This document shows, in pieces, positions 1 to 6,852 of a DNA stretch of 9,382 bases. The stretch is from NCBI GenBank assembly GCA_017397695.1, contig JAFQIF010000205.1:1-9382 (forward strand), read 5' to 3'. The first letter of the stretch is position 1; each line of letters opens with the position of its first letter. Made by a program: the position numbers and the translations under genes. The stretch is from Clostridia bacterium (lineage in GTDB: Bacteria > Bacillota_A > Clostridia > Christensenellales > Aristaeellaceae). The notes under the pieces were generated by a model. That model had not been told where the DNA came from. It did no database searches and worked only from the letters and a program-made list of their open reading frames with translations.

Positions 1-78
1 ATTCACCATAATCTTTTCAAACAACCTTCCGCTTGTATAGATCTCTTCAATCGTATCATCTTATCAGCGATTATGTTA
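1..78. other. Gene-free left edge downstream of queA
   Basis: This short AT-rich stretch follows the queA stop codon. No hairpin followed by a T-run is visible, so the leftward operon does not obviously end here. On the minus strand one frame stays open from a TAA near position 59 to the window edge. It contains an ATG at 9-7, but no ribosome binding site lies at a good distance from that ATG. A downstream gene may begin at the edge, but it cannot be called. Confidence 0.3.
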
Positions 79-1104
79 TCAAAGAATCATCATTGCATCG
101 CCGAAGGAGAAGAAACGATAGCGTTCCTTGACGGCGACCTCATACGCGCTCAGCGCGTTCTCACGGCCCATGAGCGCGGAGATGAGCATCAGCAGCGTGC
201 TCTGGGGCAGATGGAAATTGGTGATCAGCGTATCGACCGCCTTGATCCTGACGCCCGGGGTAATAAAGATCTGCGTAAAGCCGCTGCCCGGATGGACGAC
301 GCCGTCCTCGGTCGCGACGGTTTCCAGCGTGCGCACGCTCGTCGTGCCCACGCAGACCACGCGATTGCCGCGCGCATGCGCAGCGTTGATACGCTCCGCC
401 TGCTCGAGCGTGACCTCATAGTACTCGCTGTGCATGTGATGATTGGCGACGTCTTCCTCCTTGACGGGGCGGAACGTACCCAGACCCACATGCAGCAGCA
501 CCGGAACGACCTCGATACCCTTCTCCCGCACACGCTCAAGCAGCTCGGGCGTAAAGTGCAGGCCGGCTGTCGGTGCAGCGGCGCTGCCATCAATCTTCGC
601 ATAGACCGTCTGATAGCGGGTCTTATCCTCCAGCTTCTCGTGGATATACGGCGGCAGGGGCATCTGACCGAGTCGGTCGAGCACATCCTCAAACACGCCC
701 TCGTACTCAAAGCGCACCGTACGGCCGCCATCCTCCGCCATAGAAAGTACCTCAGCCCTCAGCTCGCCATCGCCGAACACAAAGCGCGCGCCGGGCTTAG
801 CCTTCTTGCCGGGTTTGAGGATGACCTCCCAGTCGGTGAGGTTCAGCCTGCGCAGCAGCAGGAACTCGATCGCGCCGCCGGTGCCTTCCTTCGCGCCGTA
901 CAGGCGGGCAGGAATGACGCGGGTCTGATTGACGACGAGCACATCGCCGGGGTTGAGATAATCGATCACATCGTGAAAGACCTTGTGCTCGATGGTGTTT
1001 GTGTTTCTGTGATAGACCAGCAGGCGGCTGGAATCGCGCGGATAGACGGGCGTCTGCGCGATCAGCTCTTCCGGCAGGTCATAATTAAAATCAGAAGTTT
1101 TCAT
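79..1104 (-). CDS. queA: tRNA preQ1(34) S-adenosylmethionine ribosyltransferase-isomerase (QueA)
   Basis: QueA transfers and isomerises the ribosyl part of S-adenosylmethionine onto 7-aminomethyl-7-deazaguanine at tRNA position 34. The product is epoxyqueuosine, the next-to-last intermediate of queuosine synthesis in the cytosol. The 341-residue length is normal for the family. Family motifs are all present: [14 protein letters not shown] at residues 4-17, [11 protein letters not shown] at 23-33, [12 protein letters not shown] at 57-68, APTAGLHF at 177-184, HVGLGTF at 205-211, [13 protein letters not shown] at 295-307 and FFSFGDAM at 331-338. The ATG at 1104 begins the conserved N-terminus. 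Its ribosome binding site is weak: a GAGAG about 14 bases upstream. It is the last recognised gene of the leftward ruv cluster, after ruvB across a 127-bp gap filled by a hairpin repeat. The ruvB-queA order is common in bacteria. The identification is firm. Confidence 0.97.
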   Translation of the reverse strand: MKTSDFNYDLPEELIAQTPVYPRDSSRLLVYHRNTNTIEHKVFHDVIDYLNPGDVLVVNQTRVIPARLYGAKEGTGGAIEFLLLRRLNLTDWEVILKPGKKAKPGARFVFGDGELRAEVLSMAEDGGRTVRFEYEGVFEDVLDRLGQMPLPPYIHEKLEDKTRYQTVYAKIDGSAAAPTAGLHFTPELLERVREKGIEVVPVLLHVGLGTFRPVKEEDVANHHMHSEYYEVTLEQAERINAAHARGNRVVCVGTTSVRTLETVATEDGVVHPGSGFTQIFITPGVRIKAVDTLITNFHLPQSTLLMLISALMGRENALSAYEVAVKERYRFFSFGDAMMIL

Positions 1105-1124
1105 ATTTATTGTAATCTCTCTTT

Positions 1125-1226
1125 AAACTGGCGCGAAGCGAAACGGGGAGTCTGAGGGACAATGTCCCTCAGGCAGGTCTTAGGGCGGCAGCCCTAACGT
1201 TCCTCCCAGCGCTTCGCGGCGGTTTG
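1125..1226 (-). repeat. Double-hairpin intergenic repeat, copy A (ruvB-queA gap)
   Basis: This element nearly fills the gap between ruvB and queA and reads in the direction of transcription. On the plus strand hairpin 1 is TTAGGGC (1180-1186), loop GGCA, GCCCTAA (1191-1197). Hairpin 2 is CTGAGGGAC (1152-1160), loop AAT, GTCCCTCAG (1164-1172). On the element strand hairpin 2 is followed by a tail ACTCCCCGTTTCGCTTCGCG. The two outer ends, 1125-1140 and 1210-1225, are inverted copies of each other at 14 of 16 bases. The layout recurs at 5315-5392 and 9121-9212. It lacks a T-run after the stems, so it is not a typical intrinsic terminator. A small non-autonomous mobile element or a conserved RNA processing element are both possible. 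Confidence 0.8.
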
Positions 1227-1231
1227 AAGTT

Positions 1232-2281
1232 TTAGTCCAAAAGGCTGGTCTGTCCATCTGCCTTGGTCTGCGTACGCAGATCCAGCGGCATCGGAATCTT
1301 CATGTGGTCATACGCCGACTGCGTGCAGATGCGGCCGCGCGGGGTGCGCATGATGAAGCCCAGCTGCATCAGATACGGCTCGATGACGTCCTCGATGGTC
1401 ACGGCGTCCTCGCCGGTCGTCGCCGCCAAGGTATCCAGGCCCACGGGCCTGCCGGAGAACTTGACCATCATCGTGTGCAGCATCGCACGGTCCGTTCGGT
1501 CAAGCCCCAGTTCGTCCACATCCAGCAGATGCAGTGCCTCGCGCGCGATCTCACGGGTGATCACACCGTCGCCGCGCACCTGCGCATAGTCGCGCACGCG
1601 CTTGAGCAGACGATTGACGATTCGCGGCGAACCGCGGCTGCGGCGCGCAATCTCGCGCACGCCATCCTCATCCGCGGCAAAATTCAGCACGCCCGCAGAA
1701 TGATAGACGATCTTCATCAGCTCTTCCGTCGTGTACATCTGCAGGCGGAAGATGATGCCGAAGCGGTCACGCAGCGGCGCAGAGAGCGAACCCGCACGGG
1801 TTGTCGCGCCGATGAGCGTAAACTTGGGCAGCTGAATGCGGATGCTGTTGGCCATCGCGCCCTTACCGGTAACGATATCCAGCGCATAGTCCTCCATCGC
1901 CGGATAGAGCACCTCTTCCACAGCATGAGATAACCTGTGAATCTCATCGATAAAGAGCACGTCGCCCTGCGAAAGATTGGACACCAGCGCCACCAGATCA
2001 CCCGGGCGCTCAATCGCCGGGCCGCTGGTCACACGGATATTCGCGCCCATCTCGCTGGCGACGATATTGGCCAGCGTCGTCTTGCCCAGTCCGGGCGGGC
2101 CATAGAGCAGAATATGATCCAGCGGTTCTCGGCGCTGCCTCGCCGCCTGGATATAAATATTCAGGCTGTCCTTGACCACCTGCTGGCCTACGTACTCACG
2201 CAATGTTTTGGGGCGCAGGCTACTCTCCTGATCGTCGTCCTCCTCACGGAAGCCGCTCATGACAAGGCGTTCGTCTTCCAT
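1232..2281 (-). CDS. ruvB: Holliday junction branch migration ATPase RuvB
   Basis: RuvB is the hexameric AAA+ motor that RuvA loads onto Holliday junctions, where it drives branch migration during recombinational repair. Numbered from the ATG at 2281 (349 residues, normal length), it shows Walker A GPPGLGKT at 61-68, Walker B FIDEIH at 110-115, sensor 1 IGATTR at 157-162, arginine finger RDRFG at 171-175 and sensor 2 [12 protein letters not shown] at 217-228. A C-terminal winged helix follows, with [12 protein letters not shown] and [10 protein letters not shown] around 295-317. The reading frame extends upstream to a GTG at 2290, but that codon lies inside the purine-rich AAAGAGGTGA that serves as the ribosome binding site. 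The ATG at 2281 sits 8 bases beyond it and is the better start. The gene follows the DUF4250 gene across a 106-bp gap. The identification is firm; the start is probable. Confidence 0.97.
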   Translation of the reverse strand: MEDERLVMSGFREEDDDQESSLRPKTLREYVGQQVVKDSLNIYIQAARQRREPLDHILLYGPPGLGKTTLANIVASEMGANIRVTSGPAIERPGDLVALVSNLSQGDVLFIDEIHRLSHAVEEVLYPAMEDYALDIVTGKGAMANSIRIQLPKFTLIGATTRAGSLSAPLRDRFGIIFRLQMYTTEELMKIVYHSAGVLNFAADEDGVREIARRSRGSPRIVNRLLKRVRDYAQVRGDGVITREIAREALHLLDVDELGLDRTDRAMLHTMMVKFSGRPVGLDTLAATTGEDAVTIEDVIEPYLMQLGFIMRTPRGRICTQSAYDHMKIPMPLDLRTQTKADGQTSLLD

Positions 2282-2306
2282 CACTCTCACCTCTTTACAA
2301 GGCTCT

Positions 2307-2362
2307 CATGCCTTCGGCATGCCAAGGGGCTTATCGCTCGACCCTTGGACCCTTTCTTTTCC
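2307..2362. repeat. Hairpin pair in the DUF4250-ruvB gap
   Basis: Two stem-loops stand side by side: CATGCC (2307-2312), loop TTC, GGCATG (2316-2321), then CCAAGGG (2322-2328), a 13-base loop, CCCTTGG (2342-2348). Reading rightward they are followed by ACCCTTTCTTTTCC. This resembles the element at 5315-5392, where hairpin 2 is followed by ACCCCTTCTTCGC. The stem sequences differ, however, and the orientation is opposite to transcription. It may be a diverged relative or an unrelated pair of hairpins. No terminator signal is convincing on the minus strand. Confidence 0.5.
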
Positions 2363-2387
2363 ATAAAAATAAGCTTCACTACTTGCT

Positions 2388-2561
2388 TTAAGCAAAGCGA
2401 TTTGTTTCCGGATCGTATTCATAGCCGACCTCAGAGAGCCTTTTCACGATTTCCTCTTTGCTCACGTCCATATCCTCGCACAGCGCATCCAGGGACGAAT
2501 ACGCATCGCGCAGCTTCATATTGACCGCACTGAGCAGCATAATCGGATCATTGGGCAGCAT
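2388..2561 (-). CDS. DUF4250 domain protein, 57 residues
   Basis: This small gene lies between ruvA and ruvB and encodes 57 residues. It starts MLPNDPIMLLSAVN, continues with KLRDAYSSLDALCED and ends with VGYEYDPETNRFA. I recognise this as the DUF4250 family, whose members are about this size and occur widely in Clostridia. The function of the family is unknown to me. Residues 25-43, including EDMDVSKEEIVKRL, look like a short helix-turn-helix-like helical bundle, which is an inference only. An AGGAGG ribosome binding site sits 8 bases before the ATG and overlaps the last bases of ruvA, leaving a 13-bp gap after the ruvA stop. It is therefore almost certainly co-transcribed and perhaps translationally coupled with ruvA. 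No membrane segment or signal peptide is seen. A link to Holliday-junction processing is suggested only by position. Confidence 0.88.
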   Translation of the reverse strand: MLPNDPIMLLSAVNMKLRDAYSSLDALCEDMDVSKEEIVKRLSEVGYEYDPETNRFA

Positions 2562-2574
2562 TCGTTGTTCCTCC

Positions 2575-3183
2575 TTACATCGCGCTGAGCTGGCGCACAG
2601 CCAGCAGGATCAGCTTATCCGCCGTATCGGCCTGATCACGCACAAGATTGAGCGCGCGCGCAGCCTCGGCGCTGGTATAGCCCAGCGCCTGCAGCGCCGC
2701 CTGCGCTTCGCGCTGAGCATTGCTGCCGACAGGCACGGCAGCAGGCGCCGGCGCACCCACCGGGCCAGAGGAAACCTCCGCCTGCTCCACCTTATCCTTA
2801 AGCTCCAGAATAATACGCTGAGCCGTCTTCTTGCCGATGCCCGGCGCGCGGGAGAGCGCATTGATATCACCTGTCACGATGGCAATGGACAGATCACGCA
2901 GCGGCAGCGCAGAGAGAATGCCCAGCGCCGTCTTCGCGCCCACGCCCGTAACCGTGCAGAGCTTTTTGAACATCTCGCGCTCCAGCTTGGTGGCAAAGCC
3001 GAAAAGCTCCATCGCATCCTCACGCACGTTCATCACCGTGTAGCAGCGCCAGGTTTTATCGCCATCTGGCGCAGCAGCGATCGTCGCATTGGAGCACAGC
3101 AGCGAAAAGCCCACGCCGCCGGCATTGATCACCAGCTCTCCGTGGTTCTTCTCAGCAACTTTTCCTTCGATAAAAGCAATCAT
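2575..3183 (-). CDS. ruvA: Holliday junction DNA-binding subunit RuvA
   Basis: RuvA binds four-way junctions as a tetramer, holds them open and recruits RuvB. The 202 residues match the family length. The N-terminal OB-fold starts MIAFIEGKVAEK and covers about 1-62, with the typical VREDAMELFGF at 53-63. Two helix-hairpin-helix motifs follow, at 75-87 (LCTVTGVGAKTAL) and 110-130 (with APGIGKKTAQRIILELKDK). An Ala/Pro-rich linker spans about 137-155. The small RuvB-binding domain III (156-202) includes EAQAALQALGYTSAEA. The start is an ATG preceded by AGAGGA. The stop codon overlaps the ribosome binding site of the downstream DUF4250 gene. It lies 80 bp after ruvC. The identification is firm. 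Confidence 0.97.
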   Translation of the reverse strand: MIAFIEGKVAEKNHGELVINAGGVGFSLLCSNATIAAAPDGDKTWRCYTVMNVREDAMELFGFATKLEREMFKKLCTVTGVGAKTALGILSALPLRDLSIAIVTGDINALSRAPGIGKKTAQRIILELKDKVEQAEVSSGPVGAPAPAAVPVGSNAQREAQAALQALGYTSAEAARALNLVRDQADTADKLILLAVRQLSAM

Positions 3184-3185
3184 TT

Positions 3186-3263
3186 CTATCCTCTTCCGGC
3201 TTCATCCGGATATGTGTCTTCATTCCTCACACTTCGTCGGAAGTGGGGTCGGCATCATGCCGG
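3186..3263. repeat. Hairpin cluster in the ruvC-ruvA gap
   Basis: The 80-bp gap between ruvC and ruvA contains three small inverted repeats. They are TCCGG (3195-3199) with CCGGA (3206-3210), CACTTC (3230-3235) with GAAGTG (3240-3245), and CGGCA (3250-3254) with TGCCG (3258-3262). The loops are 1-6 bases. None is followed by a T-run on the minus strand, so they should not stop transcription into ruvA. They resemble the other intergenic hairpins of this window in style but not clearly in sequence. Confidence 0.45.
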
Positions 3264-3758
3264 TCATTTAATGCGGAACTGCTCGCGCAGCCTGCCCGCG
3301 TGCGCATGCGTCAGCGCGCAGGCAACGGCGTCCGCAGCGTCGTCCGGACGCGGGATCTCCGCAATGCCCAGGCGCATACGCACCATTTGCTGCATCTGTT
3401 TCTTTTCGGCGTTGCCGTAGCCGGTAAGCGCCTGTTTGATCTGCATCGGCGTATACTCGTAGAGCTTGTCTGTATAGCTCTGACATGCAGCCAGCGCCAC
3501 GCCGCGCGCGCCCGCCACCTGAATACCGGTGGTAATATTCTTTGAGAAAAACAATTCCTCAAAGGCGATCTCATCGGGCTTGAATACATCGATGAGCCCT
3601 TTCACGCCCGTATACAGGCTTCCCAGGCGCGTAGGAAACGTATCCCTTGGATAGGTGTCCAGCGTACCATATTGAATCAGGCGGTCGCGATAGCCGTCCG
3701 ATTCGATCACACCCCAGCCCATTGTCGCCAGGCCGGGATCAATACCCAGTATCCTCAA
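3264..3758 (-). CDS. ruvC: Crossover junction endodeoxyribonuclease RuvC
   Basis: RuvC is the dimeric resolvase that nicks Holliday junctions symmetrically, using metal ions held by four acidic residues. The 164-residue length is typical. The N-terminus MRILGIDPGLATMGWGV carries the first catalytic Asp at residue 7. FEELFF provides Glu67 (or Glu68), and RPDDAADAVACALTH provides Asp140 and Asp143, equivalent to the E. coli pair at 138 and 141. The basic stretch QIKQALTGYGNAEKKQM at 106-122 is also characteristic. The start codon is TTG at 3758. It is preceded by AGAAGGA at a workable distance, and the family's conserved N-terminus begins exactly there. It is the first gene of the leftward cluster, with a promoter at 3802-3830. 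The identification is firm. Confidence 0.96.
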   Translation of the reverse strand: MRILGIDPGLATMGWGVIESDGYRDRLIQYGTLDTYPRDTFPTRLGSLYTGVKGLIDVFKPDEIAFEELFFSKNITTGIQVAGARGVALAACQSYTDKLYEYTPMQIKQALTGYGNAEKKQMQQMVRMRLGIAEIPRPDDAADAVACALTHAHAGRLREQFRIK

Positions 3759-3801
3759 AGTATTTCTTCCTTCTTATACGCAAGAAATTCGTAACCAATT
3801 T

Positions 3802-3830
3802 AGTTTATCCTATTTTCCCGCCCATGTCAA
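3802..3830 (-). promoter_or_regulatory. Promoter for the ruvC-ruvA-DUF4250-ruvB-queA cluster
   Basis: On the minus strand a perfect -35 box TTGACA (3830-3825) is followed after exactly 17 bases by TAAACT (3807-3802), a four-of-six match to the sigma-A -10 box. Transcription would start near 3796, leaving a leader of about 37 bases before the TTG start of ruvC. Confidence 0.75.
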
Positions 3831-3862
3831 TGTGTATACCAAACGCATATATACATCAATAA

Positions 3863-3876
3863 TGCATAAATATTCT
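3863..3876 (+). promoter_or_regulatory. Candidate ARG box 1 (ArgR/AhrC operator)
   Basis: TGCATAAATATTCT matches the ARG box core TGAATWWWWATTCA at 12 of 14 positions. It lies about 115 bp upstream of the argG -35 box, within the AT-rich region between the divergent promoters. On either side sits a 15-base direct repeat: CATATATACATCAAT at 3846-3860 and CATATTTGCATCAAT at 3878-3892 (13 of 15 identical, 32 bp apart). Because the region is AT-rich, chance matches are easier here. The arg genes downstream make the reading plausible. Confidence 0.45.
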
Positions 3877-3943
3877 GCATATTTGCATCAATTTCCGATT
3901 CGACATCCGAATTTTTAACACATCAAAGCTAAAAATATTAAAA

Positions 3944-3973
3944 TTTGCGAAATACTGCGTTTTAATTCGCAAA
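3944..3973. promoter_or_regulatory. Inverted repeat next to the argG promoter
   Basis: TTTGCGAA (3944-3951) and TTCGCAAA (3966-3973) form a perfect 8-bp inverted repeat with starts 22 bp apart, close to two helical turns. It ends 5 bp before the argG -35 box. The second arm overlaps candidate ARG box 2. The position suits an operator for a dimeric regulator, but the protein is unknown. Confidence 0.45.
3956..3969 (+). promoter_or_regulatory. Candidate ARG box 2 (ArgR/AhrC operator)
   Basis: TGCGTTTTAATTCG matches the ARG box core at 11 of 14 positions and ends 9 bp before the argG -35 box. A weaker 10-of-14 match, TGCATTTTTATGAG (3980-3993), overlaps the -35 box itself. Boxes at or near the promoter would fit arginine-dependent repression of argGH by ArgR. 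The call is tentative. Confidence 0.4.
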
Positions 3974-3978
3974 CCCTC

Positions 3979-4007
3979 TTGCATTTTTATGAGTATAGCG
4001 CTATAAT
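3979..4007 (+). promoter_or_regulatory. argGH promoter
   Basis: TTGCAT (3979-3984) and a perfect TATAAT (4002-4007) are separated by 17 bases. Transcription would begin near 4014 and give a leader of about 62 bases before the argG ATG. Confidence 0.8.
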
Positions 4008-4031
4008 ACGAACTCGTAACAGCTAAATCCT

Positions 4032-4055
4032 TGCAGGCGCAATGTTGCACCCGCA
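4032..4055 (+). promoter_or_regulatory. Imperfect hairpin in the argG leader
   Basis: The arms TGCAGGCGCAA (4032-4042) and TTGCACCCGCA (4045-4055) can pair at 9 of 11 positions around a two-base loop. The structure ends 8 bases before the argG ribosome binding site (GGAGGGA, 4064-4070). It could modestly affect translation or message stability. No anti-terminator, T-box or riboswitch features are seen. Confidence 0.35.
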
Positions 4056-4076
4056 GCGAATATGGAGGGAATACTT

Positions 4077-5306
4077 ATGGCCAACAAGAAGTATAATCGT
4101 GTTCTGCTTGCGTACTCCGGCGGACTGGATACGTCCATCATCATCCCGTGGCTCAAGGAAAACTACGGCTGCGCCGTTGTGTGCTGCGCCGCGGATGTGG
4201 GCCAGGGCGACGAGCTCGAGCCGCTGCACGAGAAAGCGAAGAAGACCGGCGCTGAGAAGCTCTACATTGAGGATCTGCGCAAGGAATTCGTCGAGGACTT
4301 CATCTGGCCGACCCTGAAGGCCGGCGCCGTCTATGAGAACAAGTATCTGCTGGGCACCTCTTTTGCCCGTCCGCTGATCGCTAAGCGTCTGGTTGAGATC
4401 GCGAAGCTGGAAAACTGCGACGCGATCTGCCACGGCTGCACCGGCAAGGGCAACGATCAGGTACGCTTCGAGCTGAGCATCAAGGCGTTTGCGCCGGATA
4501 TGCCGATCATCGCCCCGTGGCGTGAATGGGACATCAAGACCCGCGAGGAAGAGATCGAATACGCCGAGGCACGCGGCATCCCGGTTCCGGTCAAGAAGGA
4601 CCGCCCGTATTCCATGGACCGCAACCTCTGGCATCTCTCTCATGAGGGCTGTGAGCTGGAAGACCCGGCCAATGAGCCTGCGCGCGATCTGCTGTGCCTG
4701 GGCGTGTATCCGGAGGATGCGCCGGATGTGCCGGAATACGTCACCATCGACTTTGAAAAGGGTGTTCCGGTCGCTGTCAACGGCGAAAAGCTGGACGCTA
4801 TTTCCCTGCTTTCCAAGCTCAATGAGATCGGCGGCCGCAACGGCATCGGCATCGCAGATATGGTCGAGAACCGCCTGGTCGGCATGAAGAGCCGCGGCGT
4901 ATACGAGACCCCCGGCGGAACGATCCTCTACGCTGCGCACCGCAACCTCGAAGAGATCACCGTCGACCGCGATACCGCGCACTATAAGGATCAGATGGCG
5001 CCCAAGTTCGCCGAGCTGGTCTACAACGGCCTGTGGTACACCCCGCTGCGCGAGGCCATGAGCGCGTTCGTCGACGTGACCCAGCAGTACGTGACCGGCA
5101 CCGCGAAGGTCAAGCTCTACAAGGGCAACGTCATCGGCGCGGGCGTCACCTCTCCCTACAGCCTCTACATGGAGGACATCGCCACCTTCGGCGATTCCGG
5201 CGAGCTCTACAGCCACAAGGACAGCGCCGGTTTCATCAATCTCTATGGCCTGCCGCTGAAAGTTCAGGCGATGATGAAGGAAAAGGCTGGTCTGATGGAG
5301 AAGTAA
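4077..5306 (+). CDS. argG: Argininosuccinate synthase (ArgG)
   Basis: ArgG joins citrulline and aspartate using ATP (released as AMP and pyrophosphate), making argininosuccinate, the next-to-last step of arginine synthesis. The 409 residues fit the family. The ATP-binding PP-loop AYSGGLDTS is at residues 12-20. The signature [14 protein letters not shown] is at 119-132, and the substrate-binding [20 protein letters not shown] is at 178-197. The C-terminus contains the expected TSPYSLY and GFINLYGLP segments. An upstream in-frame ATG at 4062 is rejected because the GGAGGGA ribosome binding site lies between it and the ATG at 4077, which starts [16 protein letters not shown] at ideal spacing. 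It is the first gene of argG-argH and has its own promoter with candidate ARG boxes. The identification is firm. Confidence 0.98.
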   Translation: MANKKYNRVLLAYSGGLDTSIIIPWLKENYGCAVVCCAADVGQGDELEPLHEKAKKTGAEKLYIEDLRKEFVEDFIWPTLKAGAVYENKYLLGTSFARPLIAKRLVEIAKLENCDAICHGCTGKGNDQVRFELSIKAFAPDMPIIAPWREWDIKTREEEIEYAEARGIPVPVKKDRPYSMDRNLWHLSHEGCELEDPANEPARDLLCLGVYPEDAPDVPEYVTIDFEKGVPVAVNGEKLDAISLLSKLNEIGGRNGIGIADMVENRLVGMKSRGVYETPGGTILYAAHRNLEEITVDRDTAHYKDQMAPKFAELVYNGLWYTPLREAMSAFVDVTQQYVTGTAKVKLYKGNVIGAGVTSPYSLYMEDIATFGDSGELYSHKDSAGFINLYGLPLKVQAMMKEKAGLMEK

Positions 5307-5314
5307 TATGTTCA

Positions 5315-5392
5315 GGGACATTGGGGCTTCTGCCCCAAACCCTGACTGGGGGTTTCATCCCCAGACCCCTTCTTCGCTTCGTGGCGATGAAA
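5315..5392 (+). repeat. Double-hairpin intergenic repeat, copy C (argG-argH gap)
   Basis: Within the 158-bp gap between argG and argH, hairpin 1 is TTGGGGC (5321-5327), loop TTCT, GCCCCAA (5332-5338). Hairpin 2 is CTGGGG (5346-5351) paired with CCCCAG (5359-5364). The tail ACCCCTTCTTCGCTTCGTGG follows. This is the same architecture and tail as copies A and D, with G-C pairs where copy A has A-T pairs in both stems. It reads in the direction of transcription and has no T-run, so argH is probably still co-transcribed. Confidence 0.8.
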
Positions 5393-5464
5393 AGAAACTC
5401 AGATATAAAACGGGCTGCAAGGTGACGCCTTACAGCTCTTTTCTTTCGACAGGAGGACACACCT

Positions 5465-6847
5465 ATGAAACTCTGGGGCGGACGCTTCGAGAAGCAGACC
5501 AGCGGACTGGTCGACGATTTCCATTCTTCCATCACGTTTGACCAGCGCCTGGCTCATCTGGACATCACCGGCTCCATCGCGCATGCCACCATGCTCGGCG
5601 AGCAAGGCGTAATTTCCAAAGAGGATGCGGACGCCATGGTTGAAGGCCTCAAGTCCATCCGCGATGATGTGGATGCAGGCAAGATCCAGTTTGCGCTCGA
5701 CGCCGAAGACATTCACATGAACGTGGAAAAGCTGCTCACCGAGCGCATCGGCGAGGCAGGTAAGCGCCTGCACACCGGGCGCAGCCGCAACGATCAGGTT
5801 GCGCTGGACAGCCGCATGTATATCAAGCAGATCGCCAAGGAAGCAATTCAATTCCAGCGCGAGCTGTGCGAGGCGCTCATCGTGATCGCCAAGCGCCACT
5901 GCGAGAGCATCATGCCGGGTTATACCCACATGCAGCGCGCGCAGCCGGTAACGCTGGGCCATCACATGATGGCGTATTTCCAGATGTTCAGCCGCGACAT
6001 GCAGCGCATGAAAGAAGTATACCAGCATGCCGACGTCTGCCCGCTGGGCAGCGGCGCGCTCGCCGGCACGACCCACCCGCTCAACCGCTATCGCACGCAG
6101 GAGCTGCTGGGCTTCTCTTCCATCACGCTCAATTCACTGGACGCTGTGTCCGATCGCGATTATGTCTGCGATTACATCTACGCCGCTTCCGTGTGCATGA
6201 TGCATCTGTCCCGCTTCTGCGAGGAGATGATCATCTGGAGCACGCATGAGTTCAAGTTCGTAGAGATGGACGACAGCTTTGCCACCGGCTCCTCCATCAT
6301 GCCCCAGAAGAAGAATCCGGACGTTGCCGAGCTCATCCGCGGCAAGACCGGTCGTGTCTACGGCGATCTGATCGGCCTGCTGACCACGCTCAAGGGCCTG
6401 CCGCTGACCTACAACAAGGACATGCAGGAAGACAAGGAATGTCTCTTCGACGCACGCGACACACTCATCAAGTCCCTGATGGTTTTCACCGCCATGCTCT
6501 CTACCTGTACCTTCCGCGCGGACAACATGGCCCGCAGCGCCGAGGGCGGCTTTACCAACGCGACCGATGCTGCCGACTATCTCGTCAAGAAGGGCATGAC
6601 CTTCCGCGATGCGCACGCGGTCATCGGCCGTCTGGTGCTCTACTGTGTCAAGGACAACAAGGGCCTTCTCGACCTGAGCCTGGAAGAGCTGCGCAGCTTC
6701 TCCGAGCTCTTTGAAGAGGACATCTTCGTGGCCTGCTCCATGCGCGCCTGCGTAACCCTGCGCGACGTACCCGGCGGCCCGGCCCCGAACCGCGTCCGCG
6801 AGACCATCGAAGCGGGCGAAACGTTCCTCAAGGAGTTTGCGGTGTAA
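5465..6847 (+). CDS. argH: Argininosuccinate lyase (ArgH)
   Basis: ArgH splits argininosuccinate into arginine and fumarate, the last step of arginine synthesis. It belongs to the fumarase/aspartase superfamily and acts as a homotetramer. The 460 residues match the usual length. The start MKLWGGRF is typical. Further motifs are LHTGRSRNDQVALD at 102-115, PGYTHMQRAQPV at 151-162 with the active-site His155, and the superfamily signature GSSIMPQKKNP at 275-285 on the mobile catalytic loop. A perfect AGGAGG (5451-5456) lies 8 bases before the ATG. It follows argG after 158 bp containing a hairpin repeat and is followed by a strong terminator at 6912-6944. It therefore closes the arg operon. The identification is firm. 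Confidence 0.98.
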   Translation: MKLWGGRFEKQTSGLVDDFHSSITFDQRLAHLDITGSIAHATMLGEQGVISKEDADAMVEGLKSIRDDVDAGKIQFALDAEDIHMNVEKLLTERIGEAGKRLHTGRSRNDQVALDSRMYIKQIAKEAIQFQRELCEALIVIAKRHCESIMPGYTHMQRAQPVTLGHHMMAYFQMFSRDMQRMKEVYQHADVCPLGSGALAGTTHPLNRYRTQELLGFSSITLNSLDAVSDRDYVCDYIYAASVCMMHLSRFCEEMIIWSTHEFKFVEMDDSFATGSSIMPQKKNPDVAELIRGKTGRVYGDLIGLLTTLKGLPLTYNKDMQEDKECLFDARDTLIKSLMVFTAMLSTCTFRADNMARSAEGGFTNATDAADYLVKKGMTFRDAHAVIGRLVLYCVKDNKGLLDLSLEELRSFSELFEEDIFVACSMRACVTLRDVPGGPAPNRVRETIEAGETFLKEFAV

Positions 6848-6852
6848 GTGAT

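Noticed and set aside
73..1155. A 360-codon open frame on the plus strand opposite queA
   Set aside because: It is antisense to a clear QueA and has no family features. Long opposite frames are expected from the GC-rich third positions of the real gene.
2282..2290. An upstream GTG start for ruvB
   Set aside because: The GTG lies within the likely ribosome binding site; the ATG at 2281 has the proper 8-base spacing.
4062..4076. An upstream ATG start for argG
   Set aside because: The ribosome binding site GGAGGGA lies downstream of it and upstream of the ATG at 4077.
4023..5321. A 432-codon open frame on the minus strand opposite argG
   Set aside because: It mirrors the whole argG gene, has no recognisable motif, and arises from the strong codon bias of argG.
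5315..5392. The double-hairpin repeat as an intrinsic terminator between argG and argH
   Set aside because: No T-run follows either stem, and the strong terminator lies after argH, so the two genes probably share a transcript.
5399..6616. Open frames on the minus strand opposite argH
   Set aside because: They are antisense shadows of a complete ArgH with all its motifs, with no sign of their own translation signals.
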